Position numbers and translations under genes: made by a program
The notes under the pieces: model-generated
Told to the model about the DNA's origin: nothing
Seen by the model: only the letters and a program-made list of their open reading frames with translations
Database searches by the model: none
From: Volvox africanus
Taxonomy: Eukaryota > Chlorophyta > Chlorophyceae > Chlamydomonadales > Volvocaceae
Direction of reading: 5' to 3'
Assembly (NCBI GenBank): GCA_030268105.1
Contig: BSDZ01000078.1
Location: 1,550,001-1,614,000, forward strand
Length of the DNA: 64,000 nucleotides
Shown: positions 1-11,475 of the stretch, one piece after another
Numbering within the stretch: position 1 is the stretch's first letter
Layout: every line of letters starts with the position of its first letter

Positions 1-1
1 G

Positions 2-58
2 AGCCATTCCACGAAGGATTGCCCGTTGCTGCCGCCGTTTGTACCTCAGCCGAAATAG
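2..58 (+). pseudogene. gag: Gyp-B gag, 3' end only
   Basis: The window opens in the last codons of a Gag protein. Reading from base 2 gives the tail of the zinc knuckle (HSTKDC) and the C-terminus LLPPFVPQPK, ending at UAG (56-58). Two other Gyp-B copies in this window (gag ends at 31117 and 50801) have the same ending. The rest of gag lies outside the window. Confidence 0.85.
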
Positions 59-97
59 GGGCTTGCCCGGGTTCCTGCGGAGGGGGCACTACCCGGG
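56..97 (+). promoter_or_regulatory. Candidate gag/pol stop-readthrough signal (Gyp-B)
   Basis: The gag UAG (56-58) is followed in the same frame by pol. A 7-nt spacer (59-65) leads to CCCGGG (66-71), a 20-nt loop and a second CCCGGG (92-97), able to form a 6-bp stem. The same arrangement recurs at the other A, B and D gag/pol junctions. Readthrough is inferred, not shown. Confidence 0.6.
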
Positions 98-2771
98 ATT
101 TCTGAACTAACACGTGGACGGTGGTAATCCTTACGACCAGCCATAAAGGCATTGTTGCCTTGCGTACTTGGACACATCGAGCGAGTCATTGCGCGACGCA
201 TCACGCTCGACGGACGCACGGGACTTCTCTGCTTCGATCCGCTGTGTAATTTGTTTACACCTCACCGTCCCCTGTCGTCTATCGATCTGTCTAACCACGT
301 GGTTTTGTTCATCCCCTCATCTCTGCGTGAGATGTCGGAACAGTTGGCTGTATACAGGAGATGTAGGCGTCAATATCCAGGCACCGCCGCATGTGTATTA
401 CTCCCTGCTTTCTGTCGGCGCAAGGCAGAGGCATCGTTAAGGGGTATGCGGTGTGTCCACCGGTTCGAGCCGGGCACCGTTTTGTTTAATGGTGTGGATC
501 GGGAGGGTATGCTGGCTCCGTGGCCAGGGACACCCTACTCAGTTGACGTTTGGTACGAAGCTCCTGATGAGGGTGCCGTAAGTTACGGACCCGCCCTAAG
601 TGCACTGACGTTATCTGCTGGGCAGTCACTCGTAGATAACCGTGTCCCAGTGGTTCAGATCGGTTTGAATGGCCGTACTCTGAAGGCACTTGTTGACACC
701 GGTGCCAGCGACGACTTCATCTCTGTCGCAGAGGTGAATGCGCTGGGGTTGACCCCAGAGTCGTCTGATTGTCCACAGCCTTGCTGACGGGGTTAAGCAT
801 CCCATCGTGGGCAGGATCACCCTTAGCCTATCGATAGGCCCTTTGCGTGTTGTGACCCAGCCGTACGTGCTGCAGGGCTTAGCAGAGACTGCACCGTACA
901 TAATGGGGTCTTCGACATTACGACAGTACCGCGCGCGCATCGACATGGAGACCGCAACCCTGCACATGTGCAAGGGTACTCTGTCGATTAAGGTACCTTT
1001 CCTGTCGTTCGAACATGTCACACCAAAGGAGGGCGAAGCTGAGGTGGTGCCTATGGTTAATTTCGCTGTGACCGCAATGGCCGCGCGAATCGAACCAGAG
1101 CTAGTCGGGCGTAAGGAGGCCGTCCGTTTGTTACGGAAGGGTGCCCACGGACTGCTTTTAAGGCCACGGGTGGGCTGTTGTGCCACCACCGCGCAGATTT
1201 CTGTGCATCCTGAGGTTGAGGCCCTACTGCCCTACTGAGGACGTCTTCAAAGATATCCCTGGGCTGCCACCTATGCGTCCTGTTGATCACACAATCCCTC
1301 TCATGCCTGGAGCGCAGCCTACGGCCCGGCCAATGTACAGGTTGAGTCCATTGGAGCTGGACGAGGTGAAGCGCCAGGTGACGGATTTACTCGCGAAGGG
1401 TATGATACGCCCCAGCACATCCCCGTATTCTGCACCGATTTTGTTTGTCGGTAAGAAGGATGGGACCTTGCGCATGTGCATCGATTACCAGGGGTTGAAT
1501 GCGAGTACGGTGAAAAATCGCTACCCTTTGCCACGCGTTGACGACCTGTTGGATAAGCTGAAGGGATCGGCTTATTTTTCCTTGATTGACTTGCAACAGG
1601 GCTATAATCAGATCCGCATCGCTGCCTCTGATATCCCGAAAACCGCTTTTCGGACGCCCTTCGGTCACTTCGAGTATACGGTTTTATCGTTTGGTTTGAC
1701 TAATGCCCCTGCGACGTTTCAGGCGGTCATAGACCGAATGTTTAGGCCGTTTATCGACAGGTTCGTTGTTTGCTATCTGGATGACATCTTGGTTTATTCT
1801 AAGACGCGCGAGGAGCACTTGGAGCACCTTCGGCTTGTGCTCGACGTTATGAGGCGGGAGCAATTGTTTGCTAAACGCGCCAAATGCTTTTGGGCGCAGC
1901 CTCAGGTGGAATATTTGGGCCACATTGTGTCGGCCACCGGTGTGAAGATGGACCCGCGGAAGGTCACTGTGGTTCGCGATTGGCCTGCACCTCAGAACCT
2001 CACGGAGCTGCGTAAGTTCCTTGGCTTGACCAATTATTTCCGAAAGTTCATTGAAAAATATTCCATCATTGCGGCCCCGCTTACTAACTTAACTCGCAAA
2101 GGCGTTTTCGTTTTGCTAGAGTCGTGGACGTCGCAATGCCAGGGGGCATTCGAAGAGCTCAAGCGAACCGTTGCCGAAGATGTCACCCTTGCATTCCCTG
2201 ATTACTCGTTGCCGTTCCGTGTTGAGGTGGTGTCTGATGCCTCAGTATTTGGAAGCGGCGCTGTATTGTTACAGGAAGGGTGACCGATCGCCTTCACGAG
2301 TAAGAAGTTTTCTGGTGCGGAGATTCACTACACCACCGGGGAACAGGAGCTTCTGGCAGTACTGCATGCTTTAAAGGAATGGCGCTGTTACCTTGAGGGA
2401 CGCCCATTTACTTTAAAGACTGACCACAAGCCCCTAACGTTTTTGCAAAGCGTTCCGACGTTGAACCGCCGTCAGGCTAGGTGGATGGAATACCTAGCTA
2501 GGTTCGACTGCACCTGGGAGTATATTTCTGGTAAACTGAATATTGCCAATGCTCTCAGTCGACATCCGTCACTACACGCTGCAATTTTGGCAGCGCCCGT
2601 CGTGCGACCGCATAACGAGGAGGTGCCGATCACGACGGACCTCGCAGAGCGGTTGAAGGTTGCCTACAACGCCGATGCCTGGTTCTCGGAGCCGGCTAAT
2701 GTAGAAAACCTTTGCAAGCAGAATGGCCTTTGGCTACGGACGGAGGGTGCAGCTACGCAAATCGTCGTTCC
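59..2771 (+). pseudogene. pol: Gyp-B pol, broken, truncated after RNase H
   Basis: Ty3/Gypsy polyprotein gene in the gag frame. In order it holds the methyltransferase-like N-terminal domain (about 170-580), retropepsin with DTGASDDFIS (about 697-726), RT with YLDD (1774-1785) and RNase H (about 2200-2600). It then stops in the integrase zinc region. Breaks: TAA at 125-127, a short deletion near 780, a deletion near 1230 that removes part of the linker before RT, and TGA at 2281-2283 where other copies read CGA. At about 2772 it joins Gyp-A leader sequence, so integrase and chromodomain are lost. It cannot make a full product. Confidence 0.85.
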
Positions 2772-3077
2772 ACGCGTTCCACATCTGTTGATAACTAGCT
2801 GCTGCATTCTCGTTGCGAGCTTGCACTGTGAGTTGCAGGTGAACGTGCGCCAATGCTGGATGCGGTGTTGGCTGGACAACACTTAAATACGGATCAGATC
2901 AAGGCCCTGATTCAGAAAATCGCTGAGATAAAAGATGGCCTTGCGGACTATATCGCTTTTCTCCTCGGCTTACTCGGGAGTTCTGTCGGTACGCGAATAG
3001 TCGCAAATTCCTCTTGTGTTATTTTGCTCACAGATCTTTTAGTAAATTCCTGTTCACCCGTATAAGTTCGTGCTTCA
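2772..3077 (+). pseudogene. Gyp-A leader with exon-2-like block of the upstream ORF
   Basis: Sequence matching the Gyp-A leader seen at 16262-16562 starts here directly after broken Gyp-B pol, so LTR, PBS and first exon are missing. It keeps the end of the predicted intron and the second block (about 2838-3065). That block encodes a helix-like stretch with QHLNT, ALIQK and FLLGLLGSSVG, as in the copies at 16325 and in diverged form in Gyp-B. Function unknown. Confidence 0.6.
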
Positions 3078-4335
3078 TGTCGGGACGCGAAGATAGTTCC
3101 TATCTGGGCACCACCAGCCAGCCCGACGGCGGTCTTGCCGCTAGAACTGCTTTTGCCGATCCCGATACCGTCAGGACTCGTATTATGTCCGATCCTGTTG
3201 TTCTTCAGACCCCTTCACACTTAATTGTACCACTGTCGGCAGCGGCTACAACGAGTGAAGGAGTTGGAGCACAACGGGCTCCAGTAACACCCGCGGTTCA
3301 AGAACCCGTCGGAATACCGGAGGTAATGAAGTTGACCATCCCCGTGCCTAAGCTTAATATTTCCGCTGACGAAAAGGCAAAGAATTCAGGGCATAGTGTC
3401 GCGGATAGGACATGGGCTTACGTTCACGACACTAGACAATATCTACAAGCGGTGCACGGCGGGGGATGCGACTCTATTAAATGCCTGTTCGTTGGGAATA
3501 CCCTCGAGGGTGCCGCAAAGGATTGGTATGACGAATGGACAACTGCTAGAGTCAAATACACGTTTGATAACCTGATCGATGCTCTCCTCGCCCGCTTTGC
3601 TACGGAAGTTTGCTCGCGTAGCAATGAGGCTAGTAAGACGCTGGCACAAGGCACGTACCATATGCGTCCACACAAGACCGTTCCTGCTTATCAGTCCCGC
3701 TTTGAGGCACTGATAATTCCTATCGTTAACTTTCCTGAGGAGGATCGTATCTTTTGGTTTCATCGCGGTCTTACCGAATCCCTTGCGCGATGGTGCGCCA
3801 CTGACCTCAATGGAATTCCATTCCAATCTTATGATGCCTTAGTAGCTTTTGCTAGAGGTGCAGAAGTTCGGAATTTGGCTGGAAAGGACGCTAAACAACT
3901 TAATCCTCGCATTCATGCGATGCGAGCACAGGAACCACCTTTGGAGTCGACACCGAAGGACCAGGGTTTCGATCGTCAACGCCCCGCGGCGGCCGTGAAT
4001 ACCGTTCGGAAGGAAAGACGGTATGTTCGGAAGGAAAGACGGTATGATATTCGCGGACGCCAAGCCCAACTAATCGTGGGTCTGTGGGAGCTGGGCCGAG
4101 CTTGGGCCATGCGAAAGGAAAACGAAGGGGGAGCGCGCCGTCTGTAGCTGCAATGCAGAACGCGGCTCCTAGTGTCAAGAAGCCCCGGACGGACGTTCCG
4201 TATATGCAAAAGTGGGAGTGCCGGCGTTCAGAGTTTGATCGTCGGAAGTTCGCTAATCTTTGCTTGAGGTGTGCGGGAGAGCACCCGACTCGCGAATGCC
4301 CTCTTCTACCACCTTTCGTGCCCAAGACGACTTAG
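3078..4335 (+). pseudogene. gag: Gyp-A gag with frameshift
   Basis: Structural capsid/nucleocapsid protein of a Ty3/Gypsy element. The start MSGREDSS matches the Gyp-A copy at 63147 on the other strand. The middle carries the conserved Gag region with CLFVGNTLEGAAKDWYDEW and VPAYQSRFEAL. The C-terminus has the knuckle CLRCAGEHPTREC (C-X2-C-X3-H-X4-C, one residue shorter than the usual X4). A 21-bp in-frame duplication lies near 4004-4045, and a small deletion near 4060 shifts the frame; the rest reads in the -1 frame to UAG at 4333-4335. Not functional as one ORF. Confidence 0.85.
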
Positions 4336-4374
4336 GAAGTTGCCCGGGATGTGGAGGAAGGGACTTCTCCCAGG
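4333..4374 (+). promoter_or_regulatory. Candidate gag/pol stop-readthrough signal (Gyp-A, damaged)
   Basis: UAG (4333-4335), a 7-nt spacer and CCCGGG (4343-4348) are kept. The partner at 4369-4374 is CCCAGG, so one pair of the 6-bp stem is lost. This is the only one of seven copies with a mismatch, and it sits in an already frameshifted element. Confidence 0.5.
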
Positions 4375-6193
4375 ATTGAAGGAAGTGAACGTGGCTGCTG
4401 GCCGTCGTTGCGTCCGGCTGTTAAGGCTCTTTTACCTTCTGTTTTTGGACAAATCGAGCGGGCTATCGAGTGACGTTTTTTGCTCGACGGGCGCACGGGA
4501 CTAAACCATTTCGACCCACTGTGTAATTTATTTGCACCGCGCTGCCCTCTTTCTTCCCTCGATTCATCTGGCCACGTTACTCTATTCATCCCTTCATCTT
4601 CCCGTGAGCTGTGCGACCAGCTCACCAGGTATAAGAGGTACCGCCGTCGAAATCCGGACACTGCAGCTTGCATATTAATTCCCTCTTTTAGCCAACATAA
4701 AGTGGCGTCCTTGTTGGAAGGTATGCAATGTGTCCTCCGATTCGAGTCAGACACCGCTTTGTTCAATGGTGTGGATGTAACGGGTAAACCGACGGTACTG
4801 CCTAAACTATCTTACGCTGCTGAAGTTTGGTTTGAGGCCCCTCTTTTGGATTCTACCAGGTTCGAGCCTGCTATAGGGTCACTTCTACTTTCTGCGGAGT
4901 CGACTCCGACAGGAAATCGTGTCCCTATCATCGAAATCGGCCTCGGAGGTCGACTGATGAAGGCGCTCGTGGATACCGGCGCCAGCGACGACTTCATCTC
5001 GGCAAAGGAGGTGAATGCTTTGGGGTTGACCCCTCAGTCGTCTGATTGTGCACAGGTTACCCTTGCTGATGTAGGTAAGCATCCCATCGTGGGCAGGATC
5101 ACCCTGAGCCTATCGATAGGCCCTCTGCGTGTTAGGGCCCAACCATATGTGCTACAAGGTCTCTCGGAGACGGCACAGTACATTTTGGGTGCCGCGACAT
5201 TACGGCAGTACCGCGGGCGCATCGATATGGGGTCCACCACACTTAGTTTGTGCAAAGGGAACCTATCGACTAAGGTACCTTTCCTGTCATACCAAGATGT
5301 CACACCAGAGGAGGGCGGAACTGTTGCGGAGCCTAAGGTTAATTTCGCTGCGGCCGCGTTGGTCCGCCGAACTGAAGAACCCAAGCTAATTGGACGCTTT
5401 CAAGAAGCCGATCGAATGATACGGAAAGGCGCATATGCGTTGCTTGTGAGGCCTCGGGTGCAACCGAATGCTACCACCGCGCAGTCCACCGTGAAGGATC
5501 TTGAGGTCGAAGCCCTCCTGCATAAATATGCTGATGTCTTTGGCGACATCCCAGGGCTCCCACCTATGCGACCTGTTGACCATACGATCCCTCTTGTGCC
5601 CGGAGCACAACCCGTTTCACGACCTATGTACAGGTTAAGCCCGTTGGAGCTAGATGAAGTGAAGCGGCAAGTGGGGGATCTGCTCACAAAGGGTATGATT
5701 CGGCCCAGCACATCACCATATTCTGCGCCGATATTGTTTGTCGGTAAGAAAGATGGGACGTTGCGCATGTGCATTGATTAGCAGGGCTTGAATGTGACCA
5801 CGATTAAAAATCGCTACCCTTTGCCGTGCGTCGATGACCTGCTCGATAAGCTGAAAGGCTCAGCTTATTTTTCCTCGATTGACCTTCAACAAGGGTATAA
5901 TCAGATACGCATTGCTGCCTCTGATATTCCGAAAACCGCTTTCCGGACCCCCTTTGGTCACTTGGAGTACACGGTCTTGTCGTTTGGACTTACTAATGCG
6001 CCCGCCACATTTCAAGCAGTGATGGATCGCATGTTCAGACCGTATATCGACAGGTTCGTCGTTTGTTATTTGGATGATATTTTACTATATTCCAAGACGC
6101 GCGAGGAGCACCTGAAGCATCTCGAGCTCGTGCTTGAGGTGATGAAGCGGGAGCAATTGTTTGCTAAACGCGCCAAGTGTTTTTGGGTGCAGC
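4336..6193 (+). pseudogene. pol: Gyp-A pol, broken, truncated in RT
   Basis: Continues in the frame of the gag UAG. It holds the methyltransferase-like domain (about 4475-4860), retropepsin with DTG at 4972-4980, and RT with YLDD at 6067-6078. TGA at 4471-4473 replaces CGA and TAG lies at 5779-5781. At 6193, shortly after the RT catalytic motif (KRAKCFWVQ), the gene is cut by an antisense LTR-B. RNase H, integrase and chromodomain are absent. Confidence 0.85.
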
Positions 6194-7011
6194 TGTTGTA
6201 CCTCTCCTTCGTGTTTGCTCATAAGTATCTGCGCGTCTGAAGGCTTTCGACACCAATGCGCGAGCACTTGCAAGTACAGCAAGACAAGCGCGAGCAAACA
6301 GAGACAGCGGAAGACTTCAAACAAGAAGAGATATAACTTACAGTCTTACAAATCGAAGCGGTGCAATGGACGTAATCACCGTCAGCACCGGAAGCAAGCA
6401 ATCATCACGTGGCGGTGAATAGCGAAGTTTAGGCTTAGCTCGGGCTAAGTAGAATAGCGTATAGTAATAATAGCGTAGAACACACGAGTGTTCTCCAGTA
6501 TCGAATGTCTTATCTAGCTTAGCCGTACTCGCAGCATCGCAATGTCGTACGATTTACACTAGGAGGCCGATCCTAAGTGTGACAACCCTACTGCATATAG
6601 GCGATGTCCAAGCATAACAACGTATAAGCCTTTCTGGCATTCGCATGATGCAAGGGTCCGAATAACGACATTCGGTTGCAAGGCATGCATCGCGACGAGT
6701 GCGGCGCTCTCAACGTGTGCTGTAATGAAGTAATATTATATCAAATAATATTACTCATCGTTTCGTAGCACAAGCATAATGCGCACTTTAATGATTCGGT
6801 ATTTCATGCATGCTAGGCGGATTTGCCATGATGCGATGTCGCGATGGATAATGACAACATGCCAAATGTATATATAAATGTATGCGAATACATTTATATC
6901 ATGCAGGTTTATTCATATGCAATGATCATTCATGCGTTCGTCAAGATAGCATTTCGCCTCGTAGGGTCGCATCGACCTACACATCGGTGGGAAATGAACC
7001 GTAGCACAACA
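6194..7011 (-). repeat. LTR-B, 3' LTR of a minus-strand Gyp-B
   Basis: 818 bp. On the minus strand it starts TGTTGTGCTACGG and ends GAGGTACAACA, with the TG...CA ends and short TGTTGT/ACAACA inverted repeat of an LTR. It matches eight other LTR-B copies in the window. A polypurine tract and pol lie inward (higher coordinates). It abuts truncated Gyp-A RT on the outer side. Confidence 0.9.
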
Positions 7012-7026
7012 ATTATCCCCCCTCCC
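7012..7026 (-). promoter_or_regulatory. Polypurine tract, plus-strand primer site
   Basis: On the minus strand GGGAGGGGGGATAAT lies directly before the LTR start TGTTGT. The same tract sits inside the 3' LTRs near 32348, 36884, 48264 and 55737, as expected for plus-strand DNA priming. Confidence 0.8.
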
Positions 7027-7069
7027 GTATGCAGCGTCCTCGCTGCTTCATACAGCATCGACTGCAGGG

Positions 7070-8098
7070 TCATTGGGCTTGCGTGGCACGTTTGCGGGCT
7101 TCCTCGAGCAGGGGCTTCATGTCCTGCGAGAAGTTGCGTGCCGGTTCCCATGAGTTGTGCTCGCTGGTATACCCTGTCCACTTGACCAAGTACTCATGTA
7201 CTGTCCACTTACGTCGGTGTCGGCCCACATGACACGTGCGATAATCTAACACCCGCTCCACATCGTAAAACTTCTGTTTACCAGCGATCCAGGTCTCGGG
7301 AACTGGTTCCATCGCTGCGGGGGCGTTAGTAGGCTCAGGGACGGGTTCCGTACCACGATAGGGACGGACAAGCGATACGTGAAACGTGGGGTGAATGGTC
7401 ATATCAGCGGGCAATGCAAGCTCCACAGCCACATTCCCAACCATGCGCATGACAGGATACGGACCAATCCAGCGGGGTAAGAGTTTTCGGGATCCGTCGG
7501 CCAAGGAACGCAAGTTCTTGGTACTTAGCAACACGAGTTGCCCCTCCGAAAACGTCACATCCTGCTTGGATTTGTTATAGTATTCCGTCGTTCGTTGCTG
7601 CGCCGCATCCAAACACAACTTCGCGTCTGTGATTCGGGACATAAAAGACTTGGCAAAAAGTTTAGCAGCAGGCACGTTCACTTCCAACTCACGCCACATG
7701 GGTAGCGTGGGATGAAACCCATAGTTAAGAAAGAACGGACTTTTGCCTGTAGAGCGGTTAACAGCGTTGTTAAGCGCGAATTCTGCCGCAGTCAAATATG
7801 TATCCCAAACGAGTGGTGTGCGACCAGCATAATTGCGCAACATATCACCCAACGTGCGGTTTGTGCGTTCGGTTTGACCATCAGTCTGCGGGTGATATGC
7901 CGTGCTTAGGTTGACACGCATGCCAACTAGCTTCCAGAGCGCTTCCCAAAACTTAGACGTGAACTGCCCACCGCGGTCCGAGATCACATTTTTGGGAACC
8001 CCGTGTAACCGAACCACATTGTCGATAAAATAACGTGTGGTTTGCTCAGCCGTGCAGGACGATGTGCATGGTGCTAGGTGGTGCTAGGTGGACCATCT
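7070..8098 (-). pseudogene. pol: Gyp-B pol 3' part: integrase core and chromodomain
   Basis: Minus-strand integrase core with ISDRGGQFTSKFW and HPQTDGQTERTNRTL (the second Asp and the Glu of D,D,E), then the integrase C-terminal domain and a chromodomain with YLVKWTGYTSEHNSWEP. The stretch from about 8017 to the stop at 7070 is open. Upstream, a roughly 10-bp duplication near 8075-8090 disturbs the reading frame, and at about 8098 homology ends. The zinc region, RT and everything before are missing. With the adjoining PPT and LTR-B this is the 3' end of one element. Confidence 0.88.
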
Positions 8099-8105
8099 CG
8101 GCCTT

Positions 8106-8141
8106 CATAAATGTAAACGGTGATTGAACCCGCTTCCAACA
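8106..8141 (-). repeat. Scrap of LTR-A terminus
   Basis: A run with AAACGGTGATTGAACCCGC and ending CAACA resembles the antisense first 35 bases of LTR-A, best matched at 57745-57778. The rest of that LTR is missing. It separates broken Gyp-B pol from the tandem array. Confidence 0.5.
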
Positions 8142-8425
8142 CGCCACACATGTCATACCGATCTCGAGTATTCATCCATGCAGGATTATGCAAGACTATA
8201 CAAATATACTCAATGATCATAAGGCATTCAATTACGGGTCAGCAGTCTTCTCGTCAGGTCGCGTCGACCGACGCATCAACGATAAATATAAAAGCCGTAA
8301 TACAACAGTGAGTACTGTGATGGTGCTGTTGAGGAGGCGTCTGTAGAGGCTAGGCCATAGCATGTTTCGTGCGTGCGGTATGGGTATGGGGGGCCTAGAG
8401 CGTGCAGTCGGCGGGCACACATCTA

Positions 8426-8498
8426 GCGGATTTAGCTCAGTTGGGAGAGCGCTAGACTGAAGATCTAGAGGACGCTACTTCGATCCTAGCAATTCACA
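8426..8498 (+). tRNA. tRNA-Phe (GAA)-like, copy 1, probably pseudogene
   Basis: 73 nt with D arm, anticodon loop CTGAAGA (GAA) closed by CTAGA/TCTAG, and T loop TTCGATC. Acceptor GCGGATT pairs with AATTCAC except for a C2-A71 mismatch special to this copy. The T stem GCTAC/CTAGC lacks the conserved G53-C61 pair (C-C instead), which also alters the internal B-box promoter. No T-run terminator follows closely. Confidence 0.7.
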
Positions 8499-9358
8499 GG
8501 CGCTGCGCACACCTCCACGTGGTAAAGGCTTTCAGTTCGGGAGATGGAGCTTGTGACTTGGAAGACCCTTATGTTTCAATTGAAGAGCCACACCAGGCAT
8601 CTCTCGGCTTGGCTCTCACCACCCAGCACCCTCATGCACGCACCATCTTACTTCCCTCACTGCTTGTATCTATTCATCCAAGCAAGCAATGAACTTGTGT
8701 GGTAGTGACTCCCTTGTGTAGCTTAACTGCCATGGTCGTCGCTACAATCATATCTCACACTGTCACGCTTATACCTTCATAAGCATGGTGTAGATATCAA
8801 TCTAAATCGATGCGGGTCTAAGCGCGCTGCTATGTAATTATCCCGTGCTGCATATGTGGACTTGCCTTCTTGCAGTAACCGCACCTTGAGTCACACTTCT
8901 CATGCTTATGCATGGATCATGCAGGCATTGATGTAATAATATAGCGGATATCATTACTTATTTAATTACGTGATGTAATAATATAGCGGATATCATTGCT
9001 AATTAACTACGTACACCGGCCTGCGGCCTGCTCCGCACATTTTCAGTTGTTGCAATATTGGTTATGCTGGCAGCGCCACACATGTCATACCGATCTCGAG
9101 TATTCATCCATGCAGGATTATGCAAGAGTATACAAATATACTTAATGATCATAAGGCATTCAATTACGGGTCAGCAGTCTTCTCGTCAGGTCGCGTCGAC
9201 CGACGCATCAATGATAAATATAAAAGCCGTAATACAACAGTGAGTACTGTGATGGTGCTGTTGAGGAGGCGTCTGTAGAGGCTAGGCCATAGCATGTTTC
9301 GTGCGTGCGGTATGGGTATTGGGGGCGGTAGAGCGTGCAGTCAGCTGGCACACATCTA

Positions 9359-9431
9359 GCGGATTTAGCTCAGTTGGGAGAGCGCTAGACTGAAGATCTA
9401 GAGGACGCTACTTCGATCCTAGCAATTCGCA
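9359..9431 (+). tRNA. tRNA-Phe (GAA)-like, copy 2
   Basis: Same as copy 1, but the acceptor is fully paired (GCGGATT/AATTCGC, one G-U) with discriminator A. It keeps the C53-C61 mismatch in the T stem. The acceptor and D arm read as in the well-known yeast tRNA-Phe; the anticodon-stem change is compensated. Whether it is transcribed is unknown. Confidence 0.75.
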
Positions 9432-10407
9432 GGCGCTGCGCACGCCTCCACGTGGTAAAGGCTTTCAGTTCGGGAGATGGAGCTTGTGAATTTGAAGACC
9501 CTTATGTTTCAATTGAAGAGCCACACCAGCCATCTCTCGGCTCGGCTCTCACCACCCAGCACCCTCATGCACGCACCATCCCTGCCCACATGCAGGCTGA
9601 GGATTAAGGGACTTGACATCCTGCCCCTGCATGTGTGTTCATGCATATATGTCCATGTCTATCCATGTCTATTATTCATGTACCACTTCACACTCTTTAC
9701 TTCCCTCACTGCTTGTATCTATTCATCCAAGCAAGCAATGAACTTGTGTGGTAGTGACTCCCTTGTGTAGCTTAACTGCCATGGTCGTCGCTACAATCAT
9801 ATCTCACACCGTCACGCTTATACCTTCATAAGCATGGTGTAGATATCAATCTAAATCGATGCGGGTCTAAGCGCGCTGCTATGTAATTATCCCGTGCTGC
9901 ATACGTGGACTTGCCTTCTTGCAGTAACCGCACCTTGAGTCACACTTCTCACGCTTATGCATGGATCATGCAGGCATTGATGTAATAATATAGCGGATAT
10001 CATTACTTATTTAATTACGTGATGTAATAATATAGCGGATATCATTGCTAATTAACTACGTACACCGGCCTGCGGCCTGCTCCGCACATTTTCAGTTGTT
10101 GCAATATTGGTTATGCTGGCAGCGCCACACATGTCATACCGATCTCGAGTATTCATCCATGCAGGATTATGCAAGACTATACAAATATACTTAATGATCA
10201 TAAGGCATTCAATTACGGGTCAGCAGTCTTCCCGTCAGGTCGCGTCGACCGACGCATCAACGATAAATATAAAAGCCGTAATACAACAGTGAGTACTGTG
10301 ATGGTGCTGTTGAGGAGGCGTCTGTAGAGGCTAGGCCATAGCATGTTTCGTGCGTGCGGTATGGGTATTGGGGGCGGTAGAGCGTGCAGTCAGCTGGCAC
10401 ACATCTA

Positions 10408-10480
10408 GCGGATTTAGCTCAGTTGGGAGAGCGCTAGACTGAAGATCTAGAGGACGCTACTTCGATCCTAGCAATTCGCA
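10408..10480 (+). tRNA. tRNA-Phe (GAA)-like, copy 3
   Basis: Identical to copy 2 and exactly 1049 bases downstream, with the same T-stem mismatch. The shared defect means it was present before the array expanded. Confidence 0.75.
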
Positions 10481-11475
10481 GGCGCTGCGCACGCCTCCAC
10501 GTGGTAAAGGCTTTCAGTTCGGGAGATGGAGCTTGTGAATTTGAAGACCCTTATGTTTCAATTGAAGAGCCACACCAGCCATCTCTCGGCTCGGCTCTCA
10601 CCACCCAGCACCCTCATGCACGCACCATCCCTGCCCACATGCAGGCTGAGGATTAAGGGACTTGACATCCTGCCCCTGCATGTGTGTTCATGCATATATG
10701 TCCATGTCTATCCATGTCTATTATTCATGTACCACTTCACACTCTTTACTTCCCTCACTGCTTGTATCTATTCATCCAAGCAAGCAATGAACTTGTGTGG
10801 TAGTGACTCCCTTGTGTAGCTTAACTGCCATGGTCGTCGCTACAATCATATCTCACACCGTCACGCTTATACCTTCATAAGCATGGTGTAGATATCAATC
10901 TAAATCGATGCGGGTCTAAGCGCGCTGCTATGTAATTATCCCGTGCTGCATACGTGGACTTGCCTTCTTGCAGTAACCGCACCTTGAGTCACACTTCTCA
11001 CGCTTATGCATGGATCATGCAGGCATTGATGTAATAATATAGCGGATATCATTACTTATTTAATTACGTGATGTAATAATATAGCGGATATCATTGCTAA
11101 TTAACTACGTACACCGGCCTGCGGCCTGCTCCGCACATTTTCAGTTGTTGCAATATTGGTTATGCTGGCAGCGCCACACATGTCATACCAATCTCGAGTA
11201 TTCATCCATGCAGGATTATGCAAGACTATACAAATATACTCAATGATCATAAGGCATTCAATTACGGGTCAGCAGTCTTCTCGTCAGGTCACGTCGACCG
11301 ACGCATCAACGATAAATATAAAAGCCGTAATACAACAGTGAGTACTGTGATGGTGCTGTTGAGGAGGCGTCTGTAGAGGCTAGGCCATAGCATGTTTCGT
11401 GCGTGCGGTATGGGTATTGGGGGCGGTAGAGCGTGCAGTCAGCTGGCACACATGTCATACCGATCTCGAGTATTC

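Larger units (their letters stand above)
8142..11475. repeat. Tandem array of 1049-bp units with tRNA-Phe-like copies
   Basis: Units start at 8142 (932 bp, with a 117-bp internal deletion), 9074 (1049 bp), 10123 (1049 bp), 11172 (272 bp) and 11444 (32 bp before LTR-B). The full units differ by only a few bases. Each long unit holds a tRNA-Phe-like sequence and a doublet of an AT-rich near-palindrome (GTAAT.ATAT...ATAT.ATTAC). The 272-bp unit ends at CACACAT, a string also present just upstream of the tRNA, which looks like a short-homology exchange point. No protein gene was found; the repeated short ORFs have no recognisable content. Confidence 0.9.

Noticed and set aside
8120..11341. Repeated 61-97 codon ORFs in the tandem array
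   Set aside because: They recur only because the DNA repeats; no domain or codon pattern supports them.
8142..11475. Array as a CRISPR or a SINE
   Set aside because: Units are over 1 kb with no short repeat-spacer pattern, and there is no A-rich tail, target duplication or dispersed copy in the window to support a SINE.
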